From Chryseobacterium piperi (GTDB lineage: Bacteria; Bacteroidota; Bacteroidia; Flavobacteriales; Weeksellaceae): 64,000 bases of DNA. Every line of letters starts with the position of its first letter. The first letter of the stretch is position 1. A program made the position numbers and the translations under genes. The notes under the pieces were generated by a model. That model made no database searches. It was not told where the DNA came from and saw nothing but the letters and a program-made list of their open reading frames with translations. Shown one piece after another: positions 43,249 through 51,416 of the stretch. Location of the stretch: contig NZ_CP023049.2 in the NCBI RefSeq assembly GCF_002285635.2, positions 3,348,001 to 3,412,000 of the forward strand, given 5' to 3'.

Positions 43249-44209
43249 AAATTTTGTTTTTCATTTCCTGATACTCATCTTCTAATTGGCTCATATGGGT
43301 GATACCGCCACCACTTTTAAAATATAAAGTATCTTTTTCTTTCTCAATAAAACGGATCATTACACAGCTATCTACATTCTTACCGTCAAACCACCCGCAA
43401 ACTCCTGTATAGTATCCTCTATCATAACCTTCTGCATCCAGGATGATCTCCAGCGTCTTGGGCTTGGGTGCTCCTAAGATCGATCCTGCCGGAAGTAATT
43501 TTTTCATAATAGTACCTACCCTGCCGGTAAACTCAGGCTTTATATTTCCTGTAATCTCAGAACTCATTGCATACAGGTTTTTTTGCTGTGTCCTGATAAG
43601 ATCAATATGTTGAAATTTATCGACCTTCACATGATCTGCAACGATACTTAGATCGTTGCGCAATAGGTCTACCACCGTATAATGTTCTGCTTTTTCTTTT
43701 TTATCATTCCTCAGGGTTTCTTCAGCATTTTCCACAGATGCATCTATAGTTCCTTTCATAGGATAGGTAAAAATTTTGTCATCAATAATCTTTACAAAAG
43801 TTTCAGGAGAAAAAAATACGAAAAAATCTTTATAAAACACCTTATATTTCGCAGTTGAGTGATGAAATATTTCTTCTAAGGTTAAATTGGTCTCTATTTT
43901 AGTTTTCCGGGTATAATTAACCAGATAAGAATTTCCTAAATGAATATTTTTCTGAACTTTGTCAAATCCTTTTTTAAAGCTTTCGAGAGATTCAGGATAT
44001 GATTTCCATACTGTTTTTTTATGTAATTTATTGTTGTTTTTTAAGGTTGAAAATGATTGGAAATCAATTAATAAGCCTGAATTTTCAATTTCATTCTCCC
44101 GGTATATCTCAACCTTATTGCATAGGAAGTCGATGATGAAGAAATAGGGAGTTTTCTGGAGAGAAAGCTCATCCATTTCCATAAATTTTTGATGATTCAC
44201 TGAAAACAT
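43232..44209 (-). CDS. pabB: Aminodeoxychorismate synthase component I PabB
   Basis: Chorismate-binding enzyme making 4-amino-4-deoxychorismate for folate. Seen: 325 aa from ATG 44209. The chorismate-binding core has YPMKGTIDAS (the Lys-type active-site segment), AEHYTVVDLLRNDLS, LPAGSILGAPKPKTLEII, GYYTGVCGW and GGGITHMSQLEDEYQEM. This is the short form common in Bacteroidetes, lacking much of the N-terminal tryptophan-binding half. The open frame runs up to 44512 but crosses the divergent gene and its promoter; the -7 box sits 4 nt upstream of 44209, supporting this start. The amidotransferase partner PabA is not in view. Confidence 0.9.
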   Translation of the reverse strand: MFSVNHQKFMEMDELSLQKTPYFFIIDFLCNKVEIYRENEIENSGLLIDFQSFSTLKNNNKLHKKTVWKSYPESLESFKKGFDKVQKNIHLGNSYLVNYTRKTKIETNLTLEEIFHHSTAKYKVFYKDFFVFFSPETFVKIIDDKIFTYPMKGTIDASVENAEETLRNDKKEKAEHYTVVDLLRNDLSIVADHVKVDKFQHIDLIRTQQKNLYAMSSEITGNIKPEFTGRVGTIMKKLLPAGSILGAPKPKTLEIILDAEGYDRGYYTGVCGWFDGKNVDSCVMIRFIEKEKDTLYFKSGGGITHMSQLEDEYQEMKNKIYVPIY

Positions 44210-44213
44210 TCGA

Positions 44214-44247
44214 CAAAAGTACTTATTGATGTTTACTTTTGCACAAA
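44214..44247 (-). promoter_or_regulatory. pabB promoter: TTTTG, 21 nt, TACTTTTG
   Basis: Minus strand TTTTG (44247-44243), a 21-nt spacer and TACTTTTG (44221-44214): both Bacteroidetes promoter elements at accepted spacing. The -7 box ends 4 nt before the pabB ATG. The spacer contains the -7 box of the divergent gene. Confidence 0.65.
44234..44241 (+). promoter_or_regulatory. -7 box of the membrane protein gene at 44258
   Basis: TACTTTTG, exact TAnnTTTG match, 16 nt before the ATG. It is the mirror image of the pabB -7 box, 12 bp away, so the two promoters overlap. Confidence 0.55.
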
Positions 44248-44257
44248 ATATTTTTAC

Positions 44258-44980
44258 ATGCAGAACAAATATCCTCAGAAACCGGGAATTGATTTTATAC
44301 TGAAGCAGGCTTTTTTCTATTGGAACAAAACATTGATATTCCAACTGATGTTTTCCATTATTTACTTTGCAGTATTTTTTACGGGAATGTTTTTTTTCGC
44401 TTCCCGCTTTGGAATTTGGGAACAGAACCAGGAATTGGCTGAAGCTTTTAAGCTGGGGACACAGGCTTATATGGAAAAAGTAGCAGCCATAAGCGCTACG
44501 AAAGATTACCAAAATTTCAGTTATGCACTTCTGGCGGTAATTGTTTTTCTGTATCCTTTGAATTTAGGATTTTTTCAAATTTTCAGGAAAATGGATTTAA
44601 AGGAGAAAATAGAATTGGGAGATCTGTTTGTCGGTTATAACGGATTAAATTTCTTCAAATACATCAGCTATTTTTTATTCTGGTTTTTTGTGTATTTATT
44701 GACGGCACAAACAATTATTTTGGGTATCGTATGGGTTTTTGTAACCATTTTTGTAGCTCCGCTCATGTTTTTTACAGATAAAAGGATCTTTGAGGCAATC
44801 ACTTTAAACTTTAAAGCCTTGAGAATGTATTTTGTTGAAATCATGGTGTGTGTGATTGTGGCTTTTCTTTTCAAATATATTGGATTTGCATTATTTCTTA
44901 TAGGTGGATTATTTACTTTTCCTTTTTGGAATGCAATGATCTATTCACTATATAAAGTTGTTTTTTCAGAAAAAAATTAA
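44258..44980 (+). CDS. Multi-pass membrane protein, paralogue of the next gene
   Basis: Function unknown. Seen: 240 aa with about six hydrophobic segments (about 24-46, 85-105, 135-160, 160-180, 195-220 and a last one before the end). The segment LKEKIELGDLFVGYNGLNFFKY (about 111-132) matches NAIEFSDLFIGYRQNFVNIL in the following gene, and the final part MIYSLYKVVF matches MVVMYSAYCAF. It belongs loosely to the YciC/GDPD-membrane-domain type of polytopic proteins. First gene of a plus-strand run with 45052-45786, the AI-2E transporter and two small genes. Confidence 0.7.
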   Translation: MQNKYPQKPGIDFILKQAFFYWNKTLIFQLMFSIIYFAVFFTGMFFFASRFGIWEQNQELAEAFKLGTQAYMEKVAAISATKDYQNFSYALLAVIVFLYPLNLGFFQIFRKMDLKEKIELGDLFVGYNGLNFFKYISYFLFWFFVYLLTAQTIILGIVWVFVTIFVAPLMFFTDKRIFEAITLNFKALRMYFVEIMVCVIVAFLFKYIGFALFLIGGLFTFPFWNAMIYSLYKVVFSEKN

Positions 44981-45051
44981 ATATTACCATTGTTTAATGC
45001 TTTTTTTATCAAAAAAAATTAAATTTGATAAAACATTAAAAAATTTAAACA

Positions 45052-45786
45052 ATGTCTGAATTTGACGAATTTGATCAGCAGGGTTCCGTTCCCAATAGGG
45101 ATACAGGCTCTATTATTTCGCATGCTTTCGAAATGTACAAAGGAGTTTTCCTTTATGCCGTTGTTGCAATGATTGTATATATTATTGGTGGGCTTATTAT
45201 TCAGTCTATCAGTGGTTTTAACTCTACGGCCGTCATGGAAGAGATGAGGGATTCAGGGGGTGATTTTTCCAGCTTCAGCTATTGGAATGCACCAGGTTTT
45301 TCTTTATACCTTACTCTGTCAGGACTTTTAGGAATTCTTCTTGCTCCTCTGTATGTAGGATTGATTTACATTGTTAATAAATACAATACAAAGAATGCAA
45401 TCGAGTTTTCCGATTTGTTTATCGGGTACCGTCAGAATTTTGTTAACATATTGATCTATAGTATTATTTCAGGGCTGATTTCCAGTGTTGCATTGTCCAT
45501 CTGTTTCTTCCCTTTCTTTTTTGTATATCCTTTATTACTATTAGGATACCCTATATTGTTGTTCGAAAATGCTTCTGCAACCGAAGCGCTTGGAAAATCT
45601 TTCAATATAGCAAAAGAAAACTACGGAACCTTTCTTGGAACGACTATTGTAGGTCTCTTGATCTCAGTAGCAGGTATTGTCCTTTGCGGGATAGGCATTA
45701 TTCTTACGTTGCCTTTCATTATGGTGGTTATGTATTCCGCTTATTGTGCTTTCCTGGGAAAACCAAGACAAATAGTATTTAAATAA
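45052..45786 (+). CDS. Multi-pass membrane protein (YciC/DUF975-like)
   Basis: Function unknown. Seen: 244 aa with a soluble acidic N-terminus (about 1-30), then about six hydrophobic segments (about 33-57, 85-110, 130-155, 158-178, 195-220, 222-238). Shares the E-F-S-D-L-F-I-G-Y element with its upstream paralogue and the form ATEALGKSFNIAKENYG, which marks this group of membrane proteins in many bacteria. It lies 71 nt after the paralogue and 4 nt before the AI-2E gene, so it is likely translated with it. Confidence 0.72.
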   Translation: MSEFDEFDQQGSVPNRDTGSIISHAFEMYKGVFLYAVVAMIVYIIGGLIIQSISGFNSTAVMEEMRDSGGDFSSFSYWNAPGFSLYLTLSGLLGILLAPLYVGLIYIVNKYNTKNAIEFSDLFIGYRQNFVNILIYSIISGLISSVALSICFFPFFFVYPLLLLGYPILLFENASATEALGKSFNIAKENYGTFLGTTIVGLLISVAGIVLCGIGIILTLPFIMVVMYSAYCAFLGKPRQIVFK

Positions 45787-45790
45787 TAAT

Positions 45791-46885
45791 ATGATAAATA
45801 AAGATAAACAAATAAGCAGTGTGGCAATAAAGCAGGTTTTCTTGCTTGCTATTATTTTAGTGTTGGCGGGATTAATTTGTTTCAATCTTGCTCTTTTTAT
45901 CCCTTCGGTATTGGGAGCACTAACCATTTATGTAGTTTGCCGGAAGTATAACTTTTACCTTCAGGAGGAGAGAAAATGGAAACCCTGGCTTTCGTCACTC
46001 GTATTGATGTTAGCAAGTTTGGTTATTCTTATTTTACCCATCTATTTTATTGCGGATCTCCTGATTGATAAATTAGGGAATGCACAGGGGTATATGACTA
46101 AATTTAATGTGTTTCTGGAGAAGATACATGCTTATGTCGACTCGAAATTTGGCTTTGATATCCTGAGTAAAGAAAATATGGATAAAGTGAAGGGTTCGGT
46201 TGGAAAAATTTCAACAGTTGCTCTTAGCGGAACCTTTAATACGCTTACGGTGATTATGTCGATGTATTTTATCCTGTACTTCCTTTTCGAGAAACCTAGA
46301 CTTTTTGAAAAAATTCTGTCCTCATCAGCTCCTTTGAAAAGATCTAATGTTTCTTTAATCGGAGACAAAATGAGAAAACTGATTATAGCGAATGCTATTG
46401 GAATTCCTGTTGTAGCGATAGGTCAGGGAGTAGTAGGGTTAATCGGTTATTTTATTTTTGGTGCACCCAGTCCTGTATTGTTGTTTGCATTAACAGCAGT
46501 AGCGTCTATGATCCCTGTTGTAGGGGCGGCAATTGTATATGTTCCTGTTTGTATCTATATGATTGCAGTAGGGAATACTGGGCCTGGACTTGGTCTGGCT
46601 GTTTATTGTATCGTGATTGTGGGATTGACGGATAATTTATTGCGTTTTACCCTTTTAAAAAGATTGGAGGATATTCATCCGTTAAATACAGTATTCGGTA
46701 TTATCATGGGAATGAATTTATTTGGTTTTATGGGACTGATTTTCGGGCCTATTTTAATTTCTCTTACCCTTTTGCTCATTCAGGTGTACAGAAATGAATT
46801 TTCAGATGATGATACGCCGCATCCTGATTTGCAGATGTCGAGTAAAGGAGAAGATGGAGAAAATAATGTTGATTTAATAGTATAA
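45791..46885 (+). CDS. AI-2E family transporter
   Basis: Polytopic inner-membrane protein of the AI-2E exporter/PerM family; the real substrate is uncertain in most members. Seen: 364 aa with paired N-terminal helices (about 15-45), a helix around 65-90 (WLSSLVLMLASLVILILP), a cytoplasmic or periplasmic segment with KIHAYVDSKFGFDILSK (about 110-126), and the conserved C-terminal half with ANAIGIPVVAIGQGVVGLIGY and MIPVVGAAIVYVPVCIYM. The family signature LNTVFGIIMGMNLFGFMGLIFGP lies near the end. Starts 4 nt after the previous stop. Confidence 0.88.
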   Translation: MINKDKQISSVAIKQVFLLAIILVLAGLICFNLALFIPSVLGALTIYVVCRKYNFYLQEERKWKPWLSSLVLMLASLVILILPIYFIADLLIDKLGNAQGYMTKFNVFLEKIHAYVDSKFGFDILSKENMDKVKGSVGKISTVALSGTFNTLTVIMSMYFILYFLFEKPRLFEKILSSSAPLKRSNVSLIGDKMRKLIIANAIGIPVVAIGQGVVGLIGYFIFGAPSPVLLFALTAVASMIPVVGAAIVYVPVCIYMIAVGNTGPGLGLAVYCIVIVGLTDNLLRFTLLKRLEDIHPLNTVFGIIMGMNLFGFMGLIFGPILISLTLLLIQVYRNEFSDDDTPHPDLQMSSKGEDGENNVDLIV

Positions 46886-46889
46886 AGTT

Positions 46890-47153
46890 GTGGAAGGAAT
46901 AAACCCGGAAATATTAAAAGAGATTTGTGTCGTTAAAATGCCGTTTGGGAAACATGAAGGAACCATACTGGCCGATTTACCAATAAGCTACCTTGAATGG
47001 TTTAACAGGCAGGGAATGCCTAAAGGAAAATTAGGAATGCAGCTATCAACCATTTATGAGATAAAATTGAATGGACTTATGGATTTGCTTGCTCCACTAC
47101 GGGGAGGCGTAGTAAATTATGAAAAGATAAAGAACAAGACCTACAAATTTTAA
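46890..47153 (+). CDS. DUF3820 family protein
   Basis: Small conserved protein (DUF3820, also listed as putative quorum-sensing-regulated virulence factor b); function not established here. Seen: 87 aa starting at GTG 46890, 4 nt after the AI-2E stop. The family core is VVKMPFGKHEGTILADLP (about 14-31) and SYLEWFNRQGMPKGKLG (about 33-49), then a helical end LGMQLSTIYEIKLNGLMDLL. The MPFGKxxG...LPxxYLxWF pattern is diagnostic. Continues the plus-strand operon. Confidence 0.85.
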   Translation: MEGINPEILKEICVVKMPFGKHEGTILADLPISYLEWFNRQGMPKGKLGMQLSTIYEIKLNGLMDLLAPLRGGVVNYEKIKNKTYKF

Positions 47154-47164
47154 TATAAACAAAT

Positions 47165-47650
47165 ATGACCCCTGAGAAGCTTGTTGATATTTTGAAACTG
47201 GAGCCTCATCCTGAAGGAGGCTATTATAAAGAAACCTACAGGTCTGAACAAGTGTTAACCCTGGAAGGTGGGAATTCAAGAAATGTAAGTACTGCCATTT
47301 ATTATCTGCTGGAAAATGAAAATAAATCTTCTTTTCATCGAATCAAGTCTGATGAATTGTGGTTTTTCCATCAGGGAGAACCTTTGGAAATTGTTTTTAT
47401 TAAAGACGGAAAATTACACACAATTATCTTAGGTAATTCTTTAGAAAATGGAGAAGTACCACAAGCGATCATTGAAGCGAATGTCTGGTTTGCTGCCAAA
47501 ATATCAGAAGGTAAGGGATATTCATTAGTCAGTTGCACAGTGGCCCCGGGCTTTGATTTTTTAGATTTTGAATTAGCAGAAAGAAATACATTACTTCAGC
47601 AATATCCCGATTTAAATAATGTGATCAAAGAGTTTACGCGGGAAGATTAG
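47165..47650 (+). CDS. DUF985 cupin protein
   Basis: Small beta-barrel protein of the cupin_5 (DUF985) family; function unknown. Seen: 161 aa. The family opening is LKLEPHPEGGYYKETYRSE (about 10-28), then TAIYYLLENENKSSFHRIKSDELWFFHQGEPLEIVFI over about 43-79 in pieces, with the metal-binding type His in SSFHRIKSDE, and APGFDFLDFELA at about 129-140. Complete. 11 nt after the DUF3820 gene and probably the last gene of the operon. A dispersed-type palindrome follows. Confidence 0.88.
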   Translation: MTPEKLVDILKLEPHPEGGYYKETYRSEQVLTLEGGNSRNVSTAIYYLLENENKSSFHRIKSDELWFFHQGEPLEIVFIKDGKLHTIILGNSLENGEVPQAIIEANVWFAAKISEGKGYSLVSCTVAPGFDFLDFELAERNTLLQQYPDLNNVIKEFTRED

Positions 47651-47664
47651 ATTTCAGCGTTATG

Positions 47665-47741
47665 TTTGTCATCCTGAAAAGACCTGAAGAGTTCAATGGG
47701 TCTGTATTTGACTTATTTTTAAGATTCTTCCGGATGACAAA
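47665..47741. repeat. Palindromic element with TTTGTCATCC ends
   Basis: TTTGTCATCC (47665-47674) and GGATGACAAA (47732-47741) form a perfect 10-bp terminal inverted repeat around a 57-nt interior with further partial pairing (GACCTGAAGAG versus AAGATTCTTC). Elements with TGTCATCCTGA ends are common in Bacteroidetes genomes. In the gap between the cupin and 4-TM genes; may also act as their terminator. Confidence 0.5.
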
Positions 47742-47793
47742 ATTTATAGCTAATTTCTTTCAGTTCTGCCTTATTGGGCTAAAAATTAATCTC

Positions 47794-48165
47794 TTAATTA
47801 ATGGCAGGGATTAAGAAGAGAATGCACCCGATTATAAATACCAAAGTGAGGAGATGGATTCGGTAATCATTTATTCTTAAGAAAATAAACTGATTGATTA
47901 CCCTTATTCCCCAAAATGCCGAATTAGCCAAAAGAAAAAGCTTTCCTAAAGTGGTTTCCAAAATCTGATGTCTAAGGAAAAGACATATTAAACCTGTTGA
48001 GAAAAAAACAAAAATCATCTGGATATTAAGGATTTGCATTATTCCCTTATTTACCAGAGACAGCTTTGTCAGATCTTTTCCCCAATTAAAAAACTTCCAG
48101 AAAAATAAATGAAACACTCCCAATGTTAAAGAATAAATTCCGCCAATAATGATGAGTGTTTCCAT
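47794..48165 (-). CDS. Four-TM small membrane protein
   Basis: Not recognised. Seen: 123 aa with four hydrophobic helices (about 3-25, 42-64, 72-92, 100-121) and short loops. The first reads LIIIGGIYSLTLGVFHLFFWKFFNW, with His and aromatic residues, and the fourth ends LFLIPAIN. Such four-helix proteins are frequent in Bacteroidetes as conserved hypothetical membrane proteins. It lies 11 nt downstream of uvrB on the same strand, so likely cotranscribed; a repair role is not implied. Confidence 0.65.
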   Translation of the reverse strand: METLIIIGGIYSLTLGVFHLFFWKFFNWGKDLTKLSLVNKGIMQILNIQMIFVFFSTGLICLFLRHQILETTLGKLFLLANSAFWGIRVINQFIFLRINDYRIHLLTLVFIIGCILFLIPAIN

Positions 48166-48176
48166 AGTGGGTTTCT

Positions 48177-50168
48177 TTAGTTTTTCAAGCCTGCAATTTC
48201 ATCCCGTAACTTTGCAGCTCTTATGAAATCAAGATTTTTAGCAGCGGCTTCCATTTCCTTCTGCTTTTGTTCAATCATTTTTTCAATATCTTCACTCGCA
48301 TAATTGGCCTTCGCATCGGCCACTTTTTGTATAATTTCTTTTTGAGTGTATTTTGAATCAGGGAAATCTTTGCTTCTTCCTACTAAGTTTTCTGAAATCT
48401 TTTTATTTAAGGCTGTTGGAACTAAGCCGTGATCTTCATTGTATTGGGTTTGTTTGGCCCGGCGGTATTCTGTTTCTTCAATGGTAGCCTGCATTGACTT
48501 TGTCATCTTGTCGGCATACAGGATCGCTTTTCCGTTGATATTCCTTGCAGCACGTCCTACTGTCTGAATCATGGACCTTCTACTCCTTAGCATACCCTCT
48601 TTATCAGCATCCAGAATAGCAACCAATGAAACTTCCGGTAAATCGAGTCCTTCTCTTAAAAGGTTGACTCCGATCAGAGCATCAAAAAGCCCGACCCTTA
48701 GATCCTGCATGATTTGAATGCGCTCCAGTGTTTCAACATCAGAATGTATATATCTTGTTCTGATTCCAAATTTTGTAAAATATTTCGTGAGTTCTTCTGC
48801 CATTTTTTTGGTCAGTGTCGTTACCAAAACCCTCTCATCCACATCAGATCTTTTACGGATTTCCTCCATCAAATCATCGATTTGGTTTAAGGAAGGCCTT
48901 ACCTCGATAACGGGATCTAAAAGACCGGTTGGACGGATAATCTGCTCGATATATGCTCCACCGGTCTTTTCCAGTTCATAATCTGCAGGGGTTGCAGAGA
49001 CATAGATCACCTGGTTTTGCATGCTTTCAAATTCCTCAAACTTCAGAGGTCTGTTATCCATGGCAGCCGGTAGTCTGAAACCATATTCTACAAGTGCTTC
49101 TTTTCTGCTTCTGTCACCTCCGTACATGGCATGTACCTGTGGTACGGTAACGTGACTTTCATCGATAACCATTAAAAAATCCTTAGGGAAGTAATCGATG
49201 AGACAGAAAGGCCTGGATCCGGGTAATCTTCCATCCAGGTATCTTGAGTAATTTTCAATTCCTGAACAATAACCCAGTTCTTTTATCATTTCAAGATCTA
49301 GCTCTGTTCTTTCCTGTAGCCTTTTTGCTTCCAATGGTTTTCCGATGGAGCTAAAGAAGTCGACCTGCTTTACCATGTCATCCTGAATATTTCTAATTGC
49401 TCCGTTTAAAGTTTCCTTTGAGGTTACGAAAAGGTTTGCAGGGTAAATCTGGATCTGTTCAAACTGAGAAGTTACATTTCCGGTTACCGGATCAAAGCTT
49501 TGAATTTTTTCAATCTCATCACCGAAAAACTGAATTCTTACGGCATCATCAGCATAAGCAGGGAATACGTCAATAACGTCTCCTTTTACACGGAAAGTTC
49601 CTCTTTGAAACTCATTCAGTGTCCTGGAATATAGTGCACTTACTAAAGAATGAAGGAGAGCTGTTCTCGTTACTTTTTCTCCGATTGCAATTGAGATTAA
49701 TGATTTATGAAATTCTGTAGGGTTTCCAATACCATAAATACATGAAACGGAAGCTACAATTAAGACATCTCTTCTTCCGGAAAGCAAGCTGGCTGTCGCT
49801 GAAAGACGTAATTTTTCAACCTCTTCATTAATACTTAAATCCTTTTCAATATAAGTTCCAGTAGTAGCAATATAGGCTTCCGGTTGATAGTAATCATAAT
49901 AACTGACAAAATACTCCACAGCGTTTTCCGGAAAGAATTCTTTAAATTCCATGAAAAGCTGTGCTGCCAGAGTTTTGTTATGTGCTAAAACCAGAGTTGG
50001 TTTTTGAACATTATTCACAACGTTGGCCACTGTGAACGTTTTACCGGATCCTGTCACCCCAAGTAAAGTTTGATATTTCTCACCGATTTCTATTCCTTCG
50101 GTAAGTTTCTCAATAGCCTGAGGTTGATCTCCGGTTGGTTTATATTCTGATTGAAGTTTGAAATTCAT
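48177..50168 (-). CDS. uvrB: Excinuclease ABC subunit UvrB
   Basis: DNA-damage verification helicase of nucleotide excision repair, working with UvrA and UvrC. Seen: 663 aa. Walker A is GVTGSGKTFTVANV (about 38-51), the beta-hairpin has YYDYYQPEAYI (about 90-100), motif II is MVIDESHVTVPQ (about 333-344), then VSATPADYEL, motif V LLREGLDLPEVSLVAILDAD and motif VI QTVGRAARN. The C-terminal UVR domain is at about 623-658. Complete and typical. The -7 box is 4 nt from the ATG, and the terminator of the M56 gene lies just beyond it. Confidence 0.97.
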   Translation of the reverse strand: MNFKLQSEYKPTGDQPQAIEKLTEGIEIGEKYQTLLGVTGSGKTFTVANVVNNVQKPTLVLAHNKTLAAQLFMEFKEFFPENAVEYFVSYYDYYQPEAYIATTGTYIEKDLSINEEVEKLRLSATASLLSGRRDVLIVASVSCIYGIGNPTEFHKSLISIAIGEKVTRTALLHSLVSALYSRTLNEFQRGTFRVKGDVIDVFPAYADDAVRIQFFGDEIEKIQSFDPVTGNVTSQFEQIQIYPANLFVTSKETLNGAIRNIQDDMVKQVDFFSSIGKPLEAKRLQERTELDLEMIKELGYCSGIENYSRYLDGRLPGSRPFCLIDYFPKDFLMVIDESHVTVPQVHAMYGGDRSRKEALVEYGFRLPAAMDNRPLKFEEFESMQNQVIYVSATPADYELEKTGGAYIEQIIRPTGLLDPVIEVRPSLNQIDDLMEEIRKRSDVDERVLVTTLTKKMAEELTKYFTKFGIRTRYIHSDVETLERIQIMQDLRVGLFDALIGVNLLREGLDLPEVSLVAILDADKEGMLRSRRSMIQTVGRAARNINGKAILYADKMTKSMQATIEETEYRRAKQTQYNEDHGLVPTALNKKISENLVGRSKDFPDSKYTQKEIIQKVADAKANYASEDIEKMIEQKQKEMEAAAKNLDFIRAAKLRDEIAGLKN

Positions 50169-50172
50169 ACAT

Positions 50173-50180
50173 CAAATTTA
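50173..50180 (-). promoter_or_regulatory. -7 box of uvrB, 4 nt from the ATG
   Basis: Minus strand TAAATTTG, exact TAnnTTTG match, then ATGT and the uvrB ATG at 50168. The -33 region would fall in the terminator of the upstream gene. Confidence 0.45.
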
Positions 50181-50186
50181 TGAAAT

Positions 50187-50211
50187 AAAAAAGAGTCCTG
50201 AAGTGGACTCT
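50187..50211 (-). terminator. Terminator of the M56/TonB gene
   Basis: Minus strand GAGTCC-ACTTCA-GGACTC followed by T6, directly after the stop at 50223. Confidence 0.78.
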
Positions 50212-50222
50212 TATAATAATTA

Positions 50223-51416
50223 TCATTTTTTACCATTGTCAAAAGACATGGTCAGTGGAATTTTGAATACGGTGGCGACAGGCTGCCCGTTATTTGTGGC
50301 GGGAGTCCATTTAACATTCTGTGTTACAGTTTTTACTGTTCTTTCGGCTTCTTCGTTAAAAGTACTGTTATCTCCATTGGCGGTTATCTTCTGCACCGTA
50401 CCATCACTGTTGATAGAGATGAAAACATTTGTCCTAACGAGGCCTTCATTTCCTTTAAAAATACTTCCGTTAAAATTTTTGGCCAGTCTGTTTCTGAACT
50501 CATTGATCCCTTGAGGGAAATCAGCCTGAACAAAAGAAGCAGATGGGGCTGGAGGAGGAGGTGTATCGGCGTTTTGATTGGTGTTTGTATTTTCTGATTT
50601 CGATCCTTGTATTGGTGATGGAGGTACAAGAACATCTTTATTGCGGGTAGTCTTTTTTGCAGCACTCTTAGTTGTAGGACGAATCGTATCTGAAATGTTC
50701 TTTTGATGATTTGTAATGTCCTTTTGTCCGTCTGTTTTTACTAATGATTCGGTGAGGGGTGTTTCATTAGATGTCTTTGTCTGGGTTGTAATACTTTCCG
50801 GGTTTGAGGTAGGATTGTACGCATATGTTTTTTGGACAAATAGCCCAAAAGCTGTGATCAATATAGGAATACTTGCTATTTTTTTTATTCCGATAAGTTT
50901 TGATTTTTTGGTGTTCATCATAATAAATCGTTTTTTGGTGTTGTTAAAATTAAATGGGTGGGTAAATGCCAGTCCCTGGTTATCTGTTATTTCTTTAATA
51001 ATTAAGTTCTGATAATCCCTTATGCTGAAATTATGGTTTATTACGGCTTCATCTGCTAAGAATTCGTGGTTAGTAATCATTGCTCTTTTGTAAAAGTAAA
51101 GAGCAGGATTAAACCAGGTGAAGGCTTTTACAATTTCGATAAAAAGAAGATCCCAGGTATGTTTTTCGTCCAGATGACTTTTTTCATGGAGGAATATTCG
51201 TGGATCTATTTCATTGTTGCTCAGGTAATTTTCTCCCATGTAGATGGTGTTCCAAAAACTAAAGGGAGGCAGGTTAGCCTGGGTAATGACTATTCTATAA
51301 TTCTGATAGTCTATTTTTTTCCTTTTAAACCTTTCAGTTGGAACATTGAAATCAATGCTTTTATTAAAAAAGCAAGAGTTATGCTGCCATAAACAATCCA
51401 TATCACTGTCGCCCAA
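50223..51416 (-). CDS. M56 peptidase / TonB-domain sensor, C-terminal part (frame-split)
   Basis: BlaR1/MecR1-like membrane metallopeptidase sensor fused to a TonB C-terminal domain. Seen: in this frame the real homology starts near 51320 with KKIDYQNYRIVITQANLPPF; the first 30 or so residues from the GTG-type frame start are out-of-frame noise. HEKSH (the HExxH zinc motif) with downstream E-F-L-A-D-E gives the peptidase site, and a helix (about residues 175-195, ILITAFGLFVQKTYA) follows. A Pro/Ser/Thr linker leads to a TonB-type domain (about 290-397) with GLVRTNVFISINSDGTVQKI. The N-terminal membrane half is in the other frame (51311-51667); the join is at an A7 run at 51314-51320. Next to blaI as usual. 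Confidence 0.8.
   Translation of the reverse strand: MGDSDMDCLWQHNSCFFNKSIDFNVPTERFKRKKIDYQNYRIVITQANLPPFSFWNTIYMGENYLSNNEIDPRIFLHEKSHLDEKHTWDLLFIEIVKAFTWFNPALYFYKRAMITNHEFLADEAVINHNFSIRDYQNLIIKEITDNQGLAFTHPFNFNNTKKRFIMMNTKKSKLIGIKKIASIPILITAFGLFVQKTYAYNPTSNPESITTQTKTSNETPLTESLVKTDGQKDITNHQKNISDTIRPTTKSAAKKTTRNKDVLVPPSPIQGSKSENTNTNQNADTPPPPAPSASFVQADFPQGINEFRNRLAKNFNGSIFKGNEGLVRTNVFISINSDGTVQKITANGDNSTFNEEAERTVKTVTQNVKWTPATNNGQPVATVFKIPLTMSFDNGKK

Noticed and set aside
50384..50665. 93-aa minus-strand ORF inside the M56/TonB gene
   Set aside because: Out-of-frame shadow of the Pro-rich linker; the TonB-domain frame is clearly the coding one.
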